A stretch of DNA of 64,000 nucleotides from Adenophora triphylla var. japonica (Eukaryota; Streptophyta; Magnoliopsida; Asterales; Campanulaceae), in the NCBI GenBank assembly GCA_022495995.1, contig JAFEMH010002564.1:62001-126000 (forward strand), in the 5' to 3' direction. This document shows, piece after piece, positions 10,595-21,412 of the stretch. Position 1 is the stretch's first letter. Every line of letters starts with the position of its first letter. The notes beneath the pieces were generated by a model, which saw nothing but the letters and a program-made list of their open reading frames with translations, did no database searches and was not told the origin of the DNA. The translations under genes were made by a program, and so were the position numbers.

Positions 10595-11575
10595 TCATTG
10601 ACATACTGGCACTTTAATCGGTTCATCATTCAATAGCGCTAAAGTTATAGCTAGGTTTGCCGGGGCATCTGCAATACGGTTCTCGCTTCTTGGGATGTGC
10701 TCTAAAGTTATGCTTTCAAATTTCGTCATCAAGTGAGCAACATACTTGGCGTATGGTACTAAGTATTCTTTCTTGACCTTGTACTCTTTCATGACTTGAT
10801 TGACCACCAACTGTGAATCACCGTAGACTTCTAAACTGGCAACCTCCAATTCAGATGCCATTTGGAGGCCGATGTTCAATGCTTGGTACTCGGCCACATT
10901 GTTTGAGCATTTTTCTTTCAACGCAAAGGCATATGGCAAAACTTGTTTTTGAGGAGATACAAACACGACACCCGCTCCCGCGCCATCTGATCGAGCCGCT
11001 CCATCGAAGAACATCATCCAAGGTGAAAATGTATCTATGTAGAATGCTTTTTCGTCAGAGAGTTCGTCAGAAATTTCCCAATCAGCAGGTATTGGGTGGT
11101 CTGCCAGGAAATCTGCTAGCGCTTGTCCTTTAATTGCTTTTCGAGGTACATATGCGATCTCAAACTCGTTGAACAAGATTGACCACCTTGCTAAATGTCC
11201 CGACAAAACTGTTTTAGCCATAACATATTTGAGAGGATCGTCTTTAGCAACCAAGTGTATTATATAAGCAAGGAAGTAATGCCTCAGCTTTTGAGAAGCA
11301 AAATCTAAAGCTAGGCAGGTCTTCTCGATTGGCTTGTACCTTACCTCTGTTTTTGTTAGCCTTCGACTTAAGGAATACAATGCTCTCTCTTTATTTTCTT
11401 TAGTGTGTTGAACTAGCATGGCTCCCAAAGATTCCTCTTTTGCAGCAATGTACAACACCAACGGTTTTCCAGGGACTGGTTCCCCTAAGACAGGAGGATT
11501 TAGTAAGTACTTCTTTATGCTATCCAAAGCATTTTGGCCGGCATGATCCCATACAAAGGATGCATCCTTCTGCAT
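10595..11575 (-). CDS. Tandem RNase H modules of the Tat element
   Basis: An open frame of 326 codons. The first half is the RT-linked RNase H remnant (PPVLGEPVPGKPLVLYIAA, then ALYSLSRRLTKTEVRY, and GHLARWSILFNEFEI). The second half is a separate RNase H with its acidic residues in MMFFDGAARSDGAGAG, NNVAEYQAL and VYGDSQLVVNQV, and a late HIPRSENRIADAPANLA where the canonical final Asp is kept. A second, complete RNase H is a known feature of Tat elements. The frame is open although RT and integrase on either side are broken. Confidence 0.85.
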   Translation of the reverse strand: MQKDASFVWDHAGQNALDSIKKYLLNPPVLGEPVPGKPLVLYIAAKEESLGAMLVQHTKENKERALYSLSRRLTKTEVRYKPIEKTCLALDFASQKLRHYFLAYIIHLVAKDDPLKYVMAKTVLSGHLARWSILFNEFEIAYVPRKAIKGQALADFLADHPIPADWEISDELSDEKAFYIDTFSPWMMFFDGAARSDGAGAGVVFVSPQKQVLPYAFALKEKCSNNVAEYQALNIGLQMASELEVASLEVYGDSQLVVNQVMKEYKVKKEYLVPYAKYVAHLMTKFESITLEHIPRSENRIADAPANLAITLALLNDEPIKVPVCQ

Positions 11576-11589
11576 AAGATGATTGAATG

Positions 11590-12380
11590 GCTGACACCTT
11601 CCAGATAAATTAGATATGAACCGCTGAATATACGAGAGAGATCCCGCGATGTTTTACAATGAACCCAAGGAAATTCCCCGATGAAACACCAAAGGCACAC
11701 TTGGTGGGGTTCATCTTAAGATTATGTCTTCTCAATCGAGTAAAGACCGTACGTAAATCTTTAAGATGATCTTCCTTCTTTCTTGACTTTACCACTAGAT
11801 CATCCACGTAACATTCTACTATCTTGTGAAGCATGTCATCAAATATTTTCTACATGGCTCGTTGATAAGTAGCTCCGGCATTTTTCAACCTGAAGGGCAT
11901 CACTTTGTAACAATAGATCCCTTTTGGTGTGCGAAATGCAGTCTTTTCCTCATCTTCTGGTGACATTCGTATCTGATTGTATCCCGCGCAACCATCCATG
12001 AAAGATAAGACTTCATGTCCTGTAGGGGCATCTACCATGAGCTCGATGATGGGTAAGGGGAAGTCATCCTTAGGGCAAGCAAAATTTAAATCACGAAAGT
12101 CTACACAAATGCATATCTGCCCATTCTTCTTCTTCACCAGGACAATGCTTGCAATCCACGTAGGGTACTTGACTTCTCTAATAAACCCGGCCTCAATCAA
12201 CTTATCAATTTCCTCTTCTATTTTGGCTATCAATTCAGGAGAGAATGTTCGTCGTGTTTGTTTTATTGGTCGGGATCCATGCTTGATAGTTAGATGATGA
12301 ACAGCTACCTTGGGGTCAAGTCCAGACATCCCCTTGTAAGTCCATGCAAAAACATCTTTAAATTCAAGCAACAACGTCAA
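11590..12380 (-). pseudogene. Reverse transcriptase of the Tat element
   Basis: The fingers and palm are clear in 12380-11850 (KKKNGQICICVDFRDLN, FPLPIIELMVD, FMDGCAGYNQIRM, MPFRLKNAGATYQRAM). After a single TAG the frame resumes with the catalytic CYVDDLVVKSRKKEDHLKDL and LKMNPTKCAFGVSSG. Past FLGFIVKHRGI about 25 residues are deleted with a frameshift before SNLSGRCQPF. It is Ogre-like in sequence and inactive here. Confidence 0.85.
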
Positions 12381-12527
12381 GTAATTTTCTTCTTTCGCGG
12401 GATTTAAGTGAGCACTAATGAAGATGGGTCTGGGGTCTTGTGTCGTTCCTAAGTTGAGTTCCTTAAGTTTATCAACCGTTGGTTGCCCCCCGTCTTCAAG
12501 TTGTGGTGGTGCATCATCAATTTCTTC

Positions 12528-13730
12528 TTATGAAGATTCTGATCCATCACCCTCTTCAAAAGTAATGTGGTGTACTGAGGCATAGATTTTCTCATCATCA
12601 TCTTCCTTATTTGATATATTTTTCTTATAGACTTGACGGTCTAGAGAAGTCTCTTGTCTTGTCAATATGATGATATTTCTTCTAGCCCTAGGAGTATCAT
12701 CATTGCTGATTTCGAGCATTGTTTTCCTTTTCATGGGAGAAGGTACCAAACTTCGCATGTCTTCATCTTCTTTACGTTTTTCTTGTTGATCAAGATTTGA
12801 GGCTAAAGCTGCGCTGCATGTATGAGAAGGAGGTTGAGGTCCTAATCTCTTAAACACTGATTTAGAAGGGCTTTGGACTACTTCAGATGATGACAGTTGA
12901 GCTCCCAATCTTTCGAACACTGATTTTGAGGCGATCAGTGGTCCATTTGATGTATCAACTTGACCTTGTGGTCCCAACCTGTCGAATACGCTTCCACTTA
13001 CCGTCGAGCTTCCAATACGATCGAATACAGACCTCCTTGAAGTAGGGCATTCTTGATTATCTTCTTCTTTATCTTCTTCTATCGTGATATATTGCACTAT
13101 CTTTGCCTTTGACTTCCCTCTTATAGGGACGTGAATGGGCTCATTTGGAGTAAAGCCGAGACCGGTCTTTGGAGCCATAATTTTATACCCTTGTTGCCTC
13201 AACTTCTTTTGTGTCTCGTTCAAGCCATGCAGCTTTTCGCCTATGAGTTTTGGGCTTAGTTCCCCGAGCTGTGTCGGATTCCCAAAATCATATCCTCCAG
13301 CTTCCATTAACTTATATGCCTTTAGATCGAACCCATCATCAGTCCTTTTCTCCGGAAGTTGAGAGTTTCGCGACACATATCTGGATGCTTCAGCAAACCC
13401 TTTGAGTGTAGGTTTGGAATCCCCTATTTTTTTCAGCGGGAACATTATTCCATTCCCTAGACTTCGGAGATCACTATCCTTCATTTTCACCAGTACCTTT
13501 TTCGTCTTTTCTTTAACGACGAATGGAGACTCTCCATCCTTTCGACGAGACTTCGGGACATATCGTAAGATTGGGGGTGACTTTGAAGCCTCTAAAGAAA
13601 TGCTTTCCTTCTTGAGTTTCTTGGTCACAGAGTCACTTTTATCAATAACGGCCTTTGATTGGACATGGTCTTCTTTAGCTTCCAAAGTTTCAAAATTAGT
13701 CTTCTTTTCTGGGAGGATCTCTTTTGGCAC
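12528..13730 (-). CDS. Linker ORF between protease and RT, with short FDR motifs
   Basis: A 400-codon open frame, polar and repetitive. It contains YKIMAPKTGLGFTPNEPI and several copies of a short motif: SVFDRIG, SVFDRLG, SVFERLG and SVFKRLG. Such a segment, spaced between protease and RT, is common in plant Ogre/Tat polyproteins; its role is unknown to me. It overlaps the protease frame (13625-14356) in another phase, so a frameshift separates them. Confidence 0.6.
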   Translation of the reverse strand: MPKEILPEKKTNFETLEAKEDHVQSKAVIDKSDSVTKKLKKESISLEASKSPPILRYVPKSRRKDGESPFVVKEKTKKVLVKMKDSDLRSLGNGIMFPLKKIGDSKPTLKGFAEASRYVSRNSQLPEKRTDDGFDLKAYKLMEAGGYDFGNPTQLGELSPKLIGEKLHGLNETQKKLRQQGYKIMAPKTGLGFTPNEPIHVPIRGKSKAKIVQYITIEEDKEEDNQECPTSRRSVFDRIGSSTVSGSVFDRLGPQGQVDTSNGPLIASKSVFERLGAQLSSSEVVQSPSKSVFKRLGPQPPSHTCSAALASNLDQQEKRKEDEDMRSLVPSPMKRKTMLEISNDDTPRARRNIIILTRQETSLDRQVYKKNISNKEDDDEKIYASVHHITFEEGDGSESS

Positions 13731-14356
13731 CTCAAATCTTCATAAAATTTTGCATCAGCAAAGTGGGCTTCTACCTCTGTGAATGGTTTGTTATCACCCA
13801 ATATTGTTACCTCTCCGCCCTTATAAAACTTGAAGCATTGGTGAAGGGTAGAAGGGACTACTTCATTAGCATGTATCCAAGGTCGTCCAAATAACAAGTT
13901 GTACGATGTCCTTGAATCAATCACATGGAACAAAGTGTCTGCTTGAAACTCACCAATTGCTAGTTGTAGATGAATCATCCCAATTACACGTTTTCCTCCT
14001 TGGTTGAATCCTTGAATGACCAAACGGCTCTTTGTGAGTTCATCTACAGATATGCCCAGCTTCTTCATTGTAATTTTTGGCATGATGTTCACAGCTGATC
14101 CGCCATCGATGAGGATTTGATTGATCTTCTCTTCTCTGATGTATCCTGTGACAAACAGAGGACAGTTGTGCAATTTTGAGCCTAGCTGGAGGTCCTCATC
14201 AGTAAAAGTGATTGTCATGCAACATGAGGCACAAGGTTGTGACGGAGGTTCCTCGTTGTCTACTTCTTTAAAACCCCCTAACTTCATTAAGTTTTGTGGG
14301 GTCTTAATTACCTCTGTCTCTTCGACGTCTTCATCATCTTCTTCATATGTAGACAC
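13625..14356 (-). CDS. Aspartic protease region of the Tat element
   Basis: The frame contains NQILIDGGSAVNIMPKITMK, where the catalytic D[ST]G is written DGG, and the downstream TSYNLLFGRPWIHANE and VVPSTLHQCFKF that mark retropepsins of this clade. It follows gag after stops. The G in place of S/T at the active site suggests the copy is inactive, although DGG is common in Tat copies and could be a lineage variant. Confidence 0.75.
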   Translation of the reverse strand: MSTYEEDDEDVEETEVIKTPQNLMKLGGFKEVDNEEPPSQPCASCCMTITFTDEDLQLGSKLHNCPLFVTGYIREEKINQILIDGGSAVNIMPKITMKKLGISVDELTKSRLVIQGFNQGGKRVIGMIHLQLAIGEFQADTLFHVIDSRTSYNLLFGRPWIHANEVVPSTLHQCFKFYKGGEVTILGDNKPFTEVEAHFADAKFYEDLRCQKRSSQKRRLILKLWKLKKTMSNQRPLLIKVTL

Positions 14357-14639
14357 TATGAAAACTTCGACAACAAGTTCTTCCGTAGTCGCAGAATCGG
14401 TGAAAACGGAGTTGTAATTTTTTCTACTGAGTCTTCGCTGTCAAGTCAACTCTTTAAGTATAAAACATTTTTCAGTCACATGACTAACGAGTCAGTGGTA
14501 CTTGCAATATTTTGCCTCATGTGTATGCCCACTCTCCTCGGGACGTTTGCACTCTGGAAGTTGAATAACCTTTTTTTCAAGAAAATATTCCAAAATACCT
14601 GGAACATCAGAATCTAGAAAGGGGTAAACCTTTTCCTCC

Positions 14640-16109
14640 AGATCTTTCAGTGTTGGGCGCTGTTTTTTCTACTTCTCGAGGTGGTTCAACCTTCTTATAA
14701 TCCTACTTCTTGCTCTTTGCAGGGATCTTTAATGGAGCTATCGTGACAACCATTGCTTCCTTAGACCCTTTGTTGAACTTGTCTACTTTCTTCGCTTCAT
14801 TCTTTTCTTCTCTGGACTTGGGAATAAAAGCACTACCCCCTCCATAGGCAGTAATGTTCATCTCCATGTCATGAGCCCTCGTAGCTAGTTCTTCGTATGA
14901 CTGAGGCTTAAGTCCTTATAGAATATACAAAAGTCCCCAATGCATACCTTGCATGCATAATTCAATTCCTGCATGATCTGAGATCTTCTCCTTGCAATCC
15001 AGGCTTAGCGCGCGCCACTTGTTGATGTAGTCAACTACAAGTTCATCCTTCCGCTGCTTGGTATTGGTTTGCTCTGTCATGCTCACTGCACGACGAGTGC
15101 TATAAAACCGTGTCAGAAACTCCTTCTCCAAGTGTGCCCAACTGTCAATTGACTCTGGCTCTAAGTCGGTGTACCAGTCAAATGCACTTCCCTTTAGCGA
15201 ATGTACAAACTGTTTGGCAAGAATGTCTCCCTCTGTACCAGCATTGTTACATGTCTCCACAAAGTGCGCAATATATTGTCTCGGATTCCCCTTCCCATCA
15301 AACTGTTGTAACTTGGGCGGTTGATATCCTGATGGCATCTTCATAGCATCGATCCTTCTTTTATATGGTTTTGCATACATAAAGCTGCTCTGAGTAGGAC
15401 CTCCATATTGTGCTCTGATTGTGTTAGCTATCATATCCTGCAACTGCTGAATGGATATCGATCCGAGTGAGGATTGCTGGAAATCCTGATCCATTGGTTG
15501 CTTTGAAGTTGATCCGCATCCGTGGCTTCCAACTGGATGCTTTGAAACGTGCCCATGAAGGGTTTCCTTTTCTGACTCAGTGTTGTTCTGGTTCTCCAAC
15601 TTGTTCATGAGAGAAGCAATCTGCAAATCCTTGTCAGCCACCACTTTGGTTAATTTCTCGATAGACTGAGCCATAGTTGCAATCTGTTCTTCCACTGAAG
15701 TTGCATCAGCCATCATCACATGCATGATAGAGGTGGACGACTCAGAGTACTTTGGAGAACTACGCGGGTTAGATGCCCCAGGAGAAGAGCTCGAGCTTGA
15801 ACCGGTACTTGACTCTTATGAACTTGCTTGTGAAACGTGTGTGACCGCTTGCTTCGACTTACTTTGAACGGTTTCCATTGAACTAGTTTCTTTATACTTC
15901 TGAGTACTTCCCGGAACCGAAGTAACCTTGGCCTCGACTTTTGGACAGGCCACCTTTGGATGTGTAAGCTTCATCGCTCGTAATCCCTCTTGAGATCCCG
16001 ATGACCCGAACATGCTTCGAGTTCTCGGACCAATGGGCAAGCTATGTGTCCCCTCAGCAACCATATCTTTCATCTTTCTAGCCTGAGTGTTGTCATGCTT
16101 TGGTGCCAT
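14640..16109 (-). pseudogene. gag of the Tat element
   Basis: A methionine at 16109 (MAPKHDNTQARKMKDMV) lies about 45 bp past the PBS. One stop at 15816 interrupts it, and the frame then runs to 14916. The capsid-like part contains PPKLQQFDGKGNPRQYIAHF, DWYTDLEPESIDSW and LEKEFLTRFYS, typical of retrotransposon gag. A zinc-knuckle-like YCKYH...SHVTEKC is recognisable near 14480 after further stops. The broken reading frame shows the copy cannot make gag. Confidence 0.8.
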
Positions 16110-16152
16110 TGTTGTTAAAGTCTTCTTATGGAGATAGAGATGAGAGATAGAG

Positions 16153-16179
16153 TCGGTCCCACTAGGCGTGCCAAAGATT
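16153..16179 (-). other. Primer binding site of the Tat element
   Basis: On the minus strand, just after the LTR end (TACA), lies TTTGGCACGCCTAGTGGGAC, the TGGCACGCC...GTGGGAC form seen in Ogre-like elements. Confidence 0.55.
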
Positions 16180-16415
16180 TGTACACACTACAGGATAACA
16201 AAAAGGATTTTTATCAATAAGACCTTGAAATAGAATGAAATTTACCAATAAAAGTAGTACATTTTAAATTCTATTTTAGGATCCAAGAATTGAAATAAAA
16301 CGTCTAAACCTATTTATAACAATTTAAACGGCCAAACTGTCCTTGTCTCTCTCAATATGCGCAAAGGTCTTTCTCTCTTTCTCTATACGCAAAGACGGCC
16401 GTGTTTCTGATCAAT
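16180..16415 (-). mobile_element. Partial 5' LTR of the Tat element
   Basis: The minus-strand LTR end TGTGTACA is at 16180. AT-rich LTR-like sequence extends to about 16400, where it meets acetolactate synthase coding sequence. No second LTR is present for comparison, so the outer limit is a guess. Confidence 0.45.
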
Positions 16416-16418
16416 CAA

Positions 16419-16627
16419 GAATTTGTTGCCGAGGGATATGCCCGTGCATCTTGTCTGCCGGCGTCTGTATAGCCACATCAGGCCCAGGCCCAACAAATTT
16501 GGTCAGTGGACTCGCCGACGCCCTTCTGGATAGCATCCCTATTGTCGCCATTACCGGTCAAGTACCCCGCCGCATGATTGGGACGGACGCCTTCCAAGAG
16601 ACCCCAATCGTGGAGGTAACGCGGAAA
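16419..16627 (+). pseudogene. ALS: Acetolactate synthase fragment (N-terminal ThDP domain)
   Basis: The translation [10 protein letters not shown] followed, in another frame, by [39 protein letters not shown] and [16 protein letters not shown] matches plant acetolactate (acetohydroxyacid) synthase, the first enzyme of branched-chain amino acid synthesis. The frame change is explained by loss of one G in CTGCCGGCGTC. After EVTR the sequence diverges and stops. Only about 68 codons of a roughly 670-codon intronless plastid-targeted enzyme remain. A second fragment of the same protein lies 4.8 kb downstream (21419). Confidence 0.9.
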
Positions 16628-16794
16628 ATCTGAATCGAGGTGGGTTTACCCACTTGAAAAAATTGAGCTTGCCAGGGCGTTGGACCTCGATGGCTGTGTT
16701 GCTGTCGTCTAATAGGGTGAAATTGTATTCGCCGGTAACTGGTTAGTTCGTCGGAGAGTTCTGTAAAGGACATTCCAATACTATTAATAATATT

Positions 16795-17194
16795 TCATTC
16801 TCCGGTCATTTGTTGCATACGTGTTCTTCTGATGGTACTCTCGGAAGTTGGGACACTCGCTCAATTCAAAACTTCATCAATTCAGATAACCCTTTCCATG
16901 GATTAAAGATACATTCCCATTTACTAAAAACTGGGGTTCAGCCCAATGTTAATATCTCAATCAAACTGATATTTTATACTTGAAAACCTCTTTCTTGTCA
17001 CGTGCACGCCAACTGTTTGATTAATTGTCTCAACCAACTCCCTTTGCCTATAATTACATGTTAGGGGGTTATGTGAAACATAAGAAATTTGAGGAATCTT
17101 TTGGGTTGATGAGGAGAATGGTTTTGGACAATGGAAAGCATGATGGGTTTACGTTTTCAGTTTTTGATGTTGTTTAGTAGTTTTTTTTACCCTT
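16795..17194 (+). pseudogene. Pentatricopeptide repeat (PPR) protein fragment
   Basis: Translated pieces SDGTLGSWDTRSIQNFINSD, GLKIHSHLLKTGVQPNVNIS, then after a frameshift near 16975 SFLSRARQLFD, stop, and PTPFAYNYMLGGYVKHKKFE and ESFGLMRRMVL. These match helices of P/PLS-type PPR proteins, organellar RNA-binding proteins. One frameshift and one stop show it is dead. A 20-bp repeat (TGATGTTGTTTAGTAGTTTT) occurs at its end (about 17166 and 17215), just before the next transposon. Confidence 0.8.
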
Positions 17195-17240
17195 CTTCTG
17201 CTAAAGGGAACTAATGATGTTGTTTAGTAGTTTTTTATTT

Positions 17241-18648
17241 GGGTTAATTACAAATTAGGGCCTGAAGTTTCACATGAGGTCCCCAAGAGGGGCCTGACTT
17301 TTTTTTTTTAGCGATTTAGGGCCTGACTTCACATTTTTTTATCAAATCGAGAACTTTTTTGGCCAATTTCATCCAAAAATCCGTTAAGTTAAAGAAAAGT
17401 TAACGAAGGGACTAGTTTGTAATGATTATTAGTTTTAAGGGGTCAAATGCAAAGTTTAAATATAAAGTGTTCAAAATTTATTTCTTTTTCCAAAATAATT
17501 AATATTATCTTAATTCTAAAATAATTAATATTCGGAATAAATATATGTTTTTTTAATTTTTATATTAAAAAAATAAAAATATTTTTTTTTACTTTTTATG
17601 TAACAAAATAATTAATGTTCGTAACATATAATGTATTAAAAAAACTGAAAATTTTAATTATTTAATATAATGTTAATATATTACGAACATTAACTATTTT
17701 TTAACATAATAATAAAAAATAAATTAATTTTATTTTGTGACATAAAAAGTAAAAAAATATTTTTTTTTCAAAACTATAAATTATTTAATATAATTTTAAT
17801 ATATTACGAACATTAACTATTTTTTAACATAGTTAATGTTCGTAATATATTAACCTTTTATTAAATAATTAATAGTTTTGAAAATAATATTTTTTTTTAC
17901 TTTTTATGTCACAAAAAAAAATTTATTTATTTATTATTATTATGTTAAAAAATAGTTAATGTTCGTAATATATTAACATTTATTAAATAATTAATATTTT
18001 TGAAAAAAATATATTTTTTTTACTTTTTATGTCACAAAACAAAATTTATTTATTTATTATTATTATGTTAAAAAATAGTTAATGTTCGTAATATATTAAA
18101 ATTATATTAAATAATTTATAGTTTTGAAAAAAAATATTTTTTTACTTTTATGTCACAAAATAAAATTAATTTATTTTTTATTATTATGTTAAAAAATAGT
18201 TAATGTTCGTAATATATTAACATTATATTAAATAATTAAAATTTTCAGTTTTTTTAATACATTATATGTTACGAACATTAATTATTTTGTGACATAAAAA
18301 GTAAAAAAAAATATTTTTATTTTTTTAATATAAAAATTAAAAAACATATATTTATTTCGGATATTAATTATTTTAGAATTAAGATAATATTAATTATTTT
18401 GGAAAAAGAAATAAATTTTGAACACTTTATATTTAAACTTTGCATTTGACCCCTTAAAACTAATAATCATTACAAACTAGTCCCTTCGTTAACTTTTCTT
18501 TAACTTAACGGATTTTTGGATGAAATTCGTCAAAAAGCCCTGATTTGATAAAAAAATGTGAAGTCAGGCCCTAAATCGCTAAAAAAAAAAGTCAGGCCCC
18601 TCTTGGGGACCTCATGTGAAACTTCAGGCCCTAATTTGTAATTAACCC
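17241..18648. mobile_element. Mutator-like non-autonomous element, full-length palindrome
   Basis: The left end GGGTTAATTACAAATTAGGG is the reverse complement of the right end. The two arms match through nearly the whole 1408 bp with small differences (for example GAGAACTTTTTTGGCC against GTCAAAAAGCCC). The 9-bp target duplication TTTTTATTT lies at 17232-17240 and 18649-18657. There is no ORF. The middle is made of AT-rich sub-repeats with TTAATGTTCGTAATATATTA in both orientations. A transcript from either side would fold into one long hairpin. Confidence 0.85.
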
Positions 18649-18657
18649 TTTTTATTT

Positions 18658-18909
18658 ATGTTCATTTTGAGCATCGGTAGTTTTTTATTTCAATTCAATT
18701 TTGAGCATCAAAATTTGTAAGATCCAGGTTGAGCACTGAGGTTCTTGTGTCTTAAATGTTTCTTATTTTTGCCTCAAGTGGTGGAAAATTTGCTTGTATT
18801 TTGTTATTATGATTCATGAAAGCATAATTAATTTGGCATAAACTGTAACAGATTTCCGAAGTTAGCTGATTTTTCATTTTGCCTTTCGGTTCTTAGATAC
18901 TTCAACCTT
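18658..18909. other. Spacer between the two Mutator-like elements
   Basis: AT-rich sequence with a short repeat (TTTTGAGCATC twice) and no recognisable coding sequence. It is probably the continuation of the gene-fragment region interrupted by the elements on both sides. Confidence 0.5.
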
Positions 18910-18918
18910 ATACACTTT

Positions 18919-20966
18919 GACAAAAACTCATGTGAGAACATGAATATCCGTCTCATCCATGAGACGGGTCGGATCTATGAATACCCGTCAGATCCATGAC
19001 CGATGGGCTCATTACTCTCTCTCTCTCTCTCTAGACGCTCCCTCTCACTAAACCTCACTAAACGCAATCCATCCAGACCTTCTCTCTCAATTCGCCGGCG
19101 ACCATTGTCCTCTCCCTCTAATCCTTGTGTAACTCCAACAAATTCTTATCCCAATTTCACCTTTGAACTTCATAAATCCCCCAATTTCAAACCCTAATTC
19201 ATGGCAGACGCCAAATTCTAGAAACACGACCTCATCCCGATCCCACAACCCCCCGATTTCCACCCGGCCTTATTTGTATCTACGGCATAAGACGGACTCC
19301 ACTTCTGGCAGTACATGGTTGCAATTCCGTGATTACCGCAGGTGGGTCCATTGATCTTCTTATCAACACTTCCACGATTCATTGCAACTAATCAATTTGT
19401 TGCTATGGAGTTTGATACTTTTTGGAACAATGGTTGGGATTCAAAGAGCTAAAGATTTTGATTAATGATTTTATTTGGATGATTGGTTTTGAACTGGATT
19501 TCGAAGATGTGGTTATGTTGTTGCTGCTATGAACAAGCTTGCAAAATTGAATTTTTGATTAGGGGTTTCGATTGATAGTTTGATTAGTTTTAAATTTTTT
19601 TGCATTCTTGTTTTATAAACCCAAGGTTCGTGAAAAGTAATAGTTACTGTAACATAATGTAATAATTGTATATATATAAAGTAATAGTTTGTATACATTA
19701 AAGTAATACATATATATAGAAAAGTAATAGTGTTTTTCCCTATATTTTCTTCGTTTGGCAAAAGTAATACTTATTTGTTTAAGTAATAGTTGGTATTGCT
19801 ATAAGTAATAGTACTACACTTGTGAAGTAATAGTGTTATTTTTTTTTTTTAACTAATAATAGTTTTAGGAACTGTTTTCATTTTGAGTAATACTTCTCAT
19901 TTGTTTAAGTAATAGTTGGTATTGCTATAAGTAATAGTACTACATTTGTGAAGTAATAGTGTTATTTTTTTTAACTAATAATAGTTTTAGGAACTGTTTT
20001 CATTTTGAGTAATACTTCTTATTTGTTTAAGTAATAGTTGGTATTGCTATAAGTAATAGTACTACACTTGTGAAGTAATAGTGTTATTATTATTTTTTTT
20101 TAACTAATAATAGTTTTAGAAACTGTTTTCATTTTGAGTAATACTTCTCATTTGTTTAAGTAATAGTTGGTATTGCTATAAGTAATAGTACTACACTTGT
20201 GAAGTAATAGTGTTTTTTTTTTTTTTTAACTAATAATAGTTTTAGGAACTGTTTTCATTTTGAGTAATACTTCTCATTTGTTTAAGTAATAGTTGATATT
20301 GTAAAACAGGTATTACGTTTACTTATGAACAATGTTACTTTATATGTATACAGTCATTACATTAAGAGATGGTAACTATTACTTTTTCTAAACCACTGAA
20401 AAGCCGAAAAAATAATATAAAAACTAAAAAAACAAGCAAAATCACCTATAAAATCATTACATTTTGTGTCCCTATTATTACTTTTTTTTTAAATAAAAAA
20501 TTATACTATAAACACAAATTCAAGGGCCAAATTGGAAATTTTGGAAATTCAGGGACTATATTGGAAATATGAAAATTTTGGACGAATTTGATTTATAAAA
20601 ATTCATGGGCTAAAGTGAAAAATAAAATCTCAAAGAGCAAGGTGCAAAAGAATTTTTTATAGTGGCCAAAATGCGACGGTACATTTGCGAGACGAAACGA
20701 GTACCAAAATTGGTACAAAATGCCTAATGCATGGCAGGAGTGGCCGGCCAATTATGGGCAAAGTAAGGGACATGGCCGAGCAAAGTTAGGGCCAAGGTTG
20801 GGCTGGGCCGGCCAGTTGGGGCCAAGGAAGAGGAACTGGGCGTGAGTGGTTTTGGCTTCTAGATTGCTTTAGGTGACGGGGAGGTTATGGGTCATGGGTC
20901 ATGGGGCTGGATCCGACCCGTCTCATGGATGAGACGGGTCATGGTGTTCTCACAGGAGACTTGCTC
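18919..20966. mobile_element. Second Mutator-like non-autonomous element
   Basis: The 9-bp direct repeat ATACACTTT flanks it at 18910-18918 and 20967-20975. The inner ends are imperfect inverted repeats: TGTGAGAACA with CCGTCTCATCCATGAGACGG and GTCGGATC on the left, and the complement on the right (GATCCGACCCGTCTCATGGA, TGTTCTCACA). There is no transposase. Left of centre (18990-19350) is a stretch that looks like a 5' gene end: a CT repeat, a short 64-codon frame from 19003 and CGCAGGTGGGT resembling a donor site. It may be captured gene sequence (Pack-MULE type) but I do not recognise the gene. Confidence 0.75.
19769..20300. repeat. Tandem repeat of about 125 bp inside the element
   Basis: Four full units and a partial one begin with CTCATTTGTTTAAGTAATAG and contain GTACTACACTTGTGAAGTAA. 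The units differ mainly in the length of a T-run. Confidence 0.9.
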
Positions 20967-21049
20967 ATACACTTTTTTATAGCATTCTTTCCCCTAGGGG
21001 TATTCTGTGGATTGTTATTGTGTTTTACGGAGAATAATCGGTAATTCTG

Positions 21050-21350
21050 ATTATTTTCAGGGAGGGATGGCAAACAGCAGGGGTATAATGGTTGAGGACC
21101 AAGGAGGAATGGTGAAGCTGTTGGTAATGGCAGTAGCCAATCAAATGGTTATCAGCAAAAGCAAGGGCCTGACAATGGTTACCCTCACAAGAGGAATTAT
21201 GGCCGGGATTTCGCCAATAGTAATGGACGTAGGGGATCAAGTGAGCAAGACCTCAGAGGATAAGGAAGTCAAAGCTGATGAAATTGCAGTCAATGCTGAT
21301 GGAAGTGTTGTTGCCAATGAAGCTTATGAAGAAGCCAAACCGATATAGAA
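21050..21350 (+). pseudogene. Exon-like gene fragment, Gly/Asn/Gln-rich, unidentified
   Basis: After TGATTATTTTCAG, a good 3' splice site, one frame reads GRDGKQQGYNG, stop, GPRRNGEAVGNGSSQSNGY, QQKQGPDNGYPHKRNYGRDF. Another frame then gives KEVKADEIAVNADGSVVANE and AYEEAKPI. The composition resembles the low-complexity tail of an RNA-binding protein, but I cannot assign a family. Stops and a frame change mark it as non-functional. Confidence 0.5.
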
Positions 21351-21412
21351 GAAACATAATGGCGATATTATAAACAAATGTTGATAGTATGAACAAATGC
21401 TGGTCAGAAATG

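Larger units (their letters stand above)
7456..16420 (-). mobile_element. Tat-lineage Ty3/gypsy element (Ogre/Retand-like), degenerate
   Basis: On the minus strand the order is partial 5' LTR (from about 16400 to 16180), PBS, gag, protease, a linker ORF, RT, RT-linked RNase H, a second complete RNase H, integrase, amplified 3'UTR motif, and a + strand additional ORF. Two RNase H modules and an antisense ORF downstream of pol are characters of the Tat clade. Stops and small deletions occur in almost every domain. The 3' LTR is absent because the region left of 7456 belongs to another element. Confidence 0.85.

Noticed and set aside
1083..16109. Endogenous pararetrovirus (caulimovirus) sequence
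   Set aside because: No movement protein, no coat protein and integrase plus LTRs are present; the domains are those of Ty3/gypsy retrotransposons.
16558..16773. Minus-strand ORF of 71 codons overlapping the ALS fragment
   Set aside because: Half of it is the antisense shadow of the ALS fragment; the rest shows no family.
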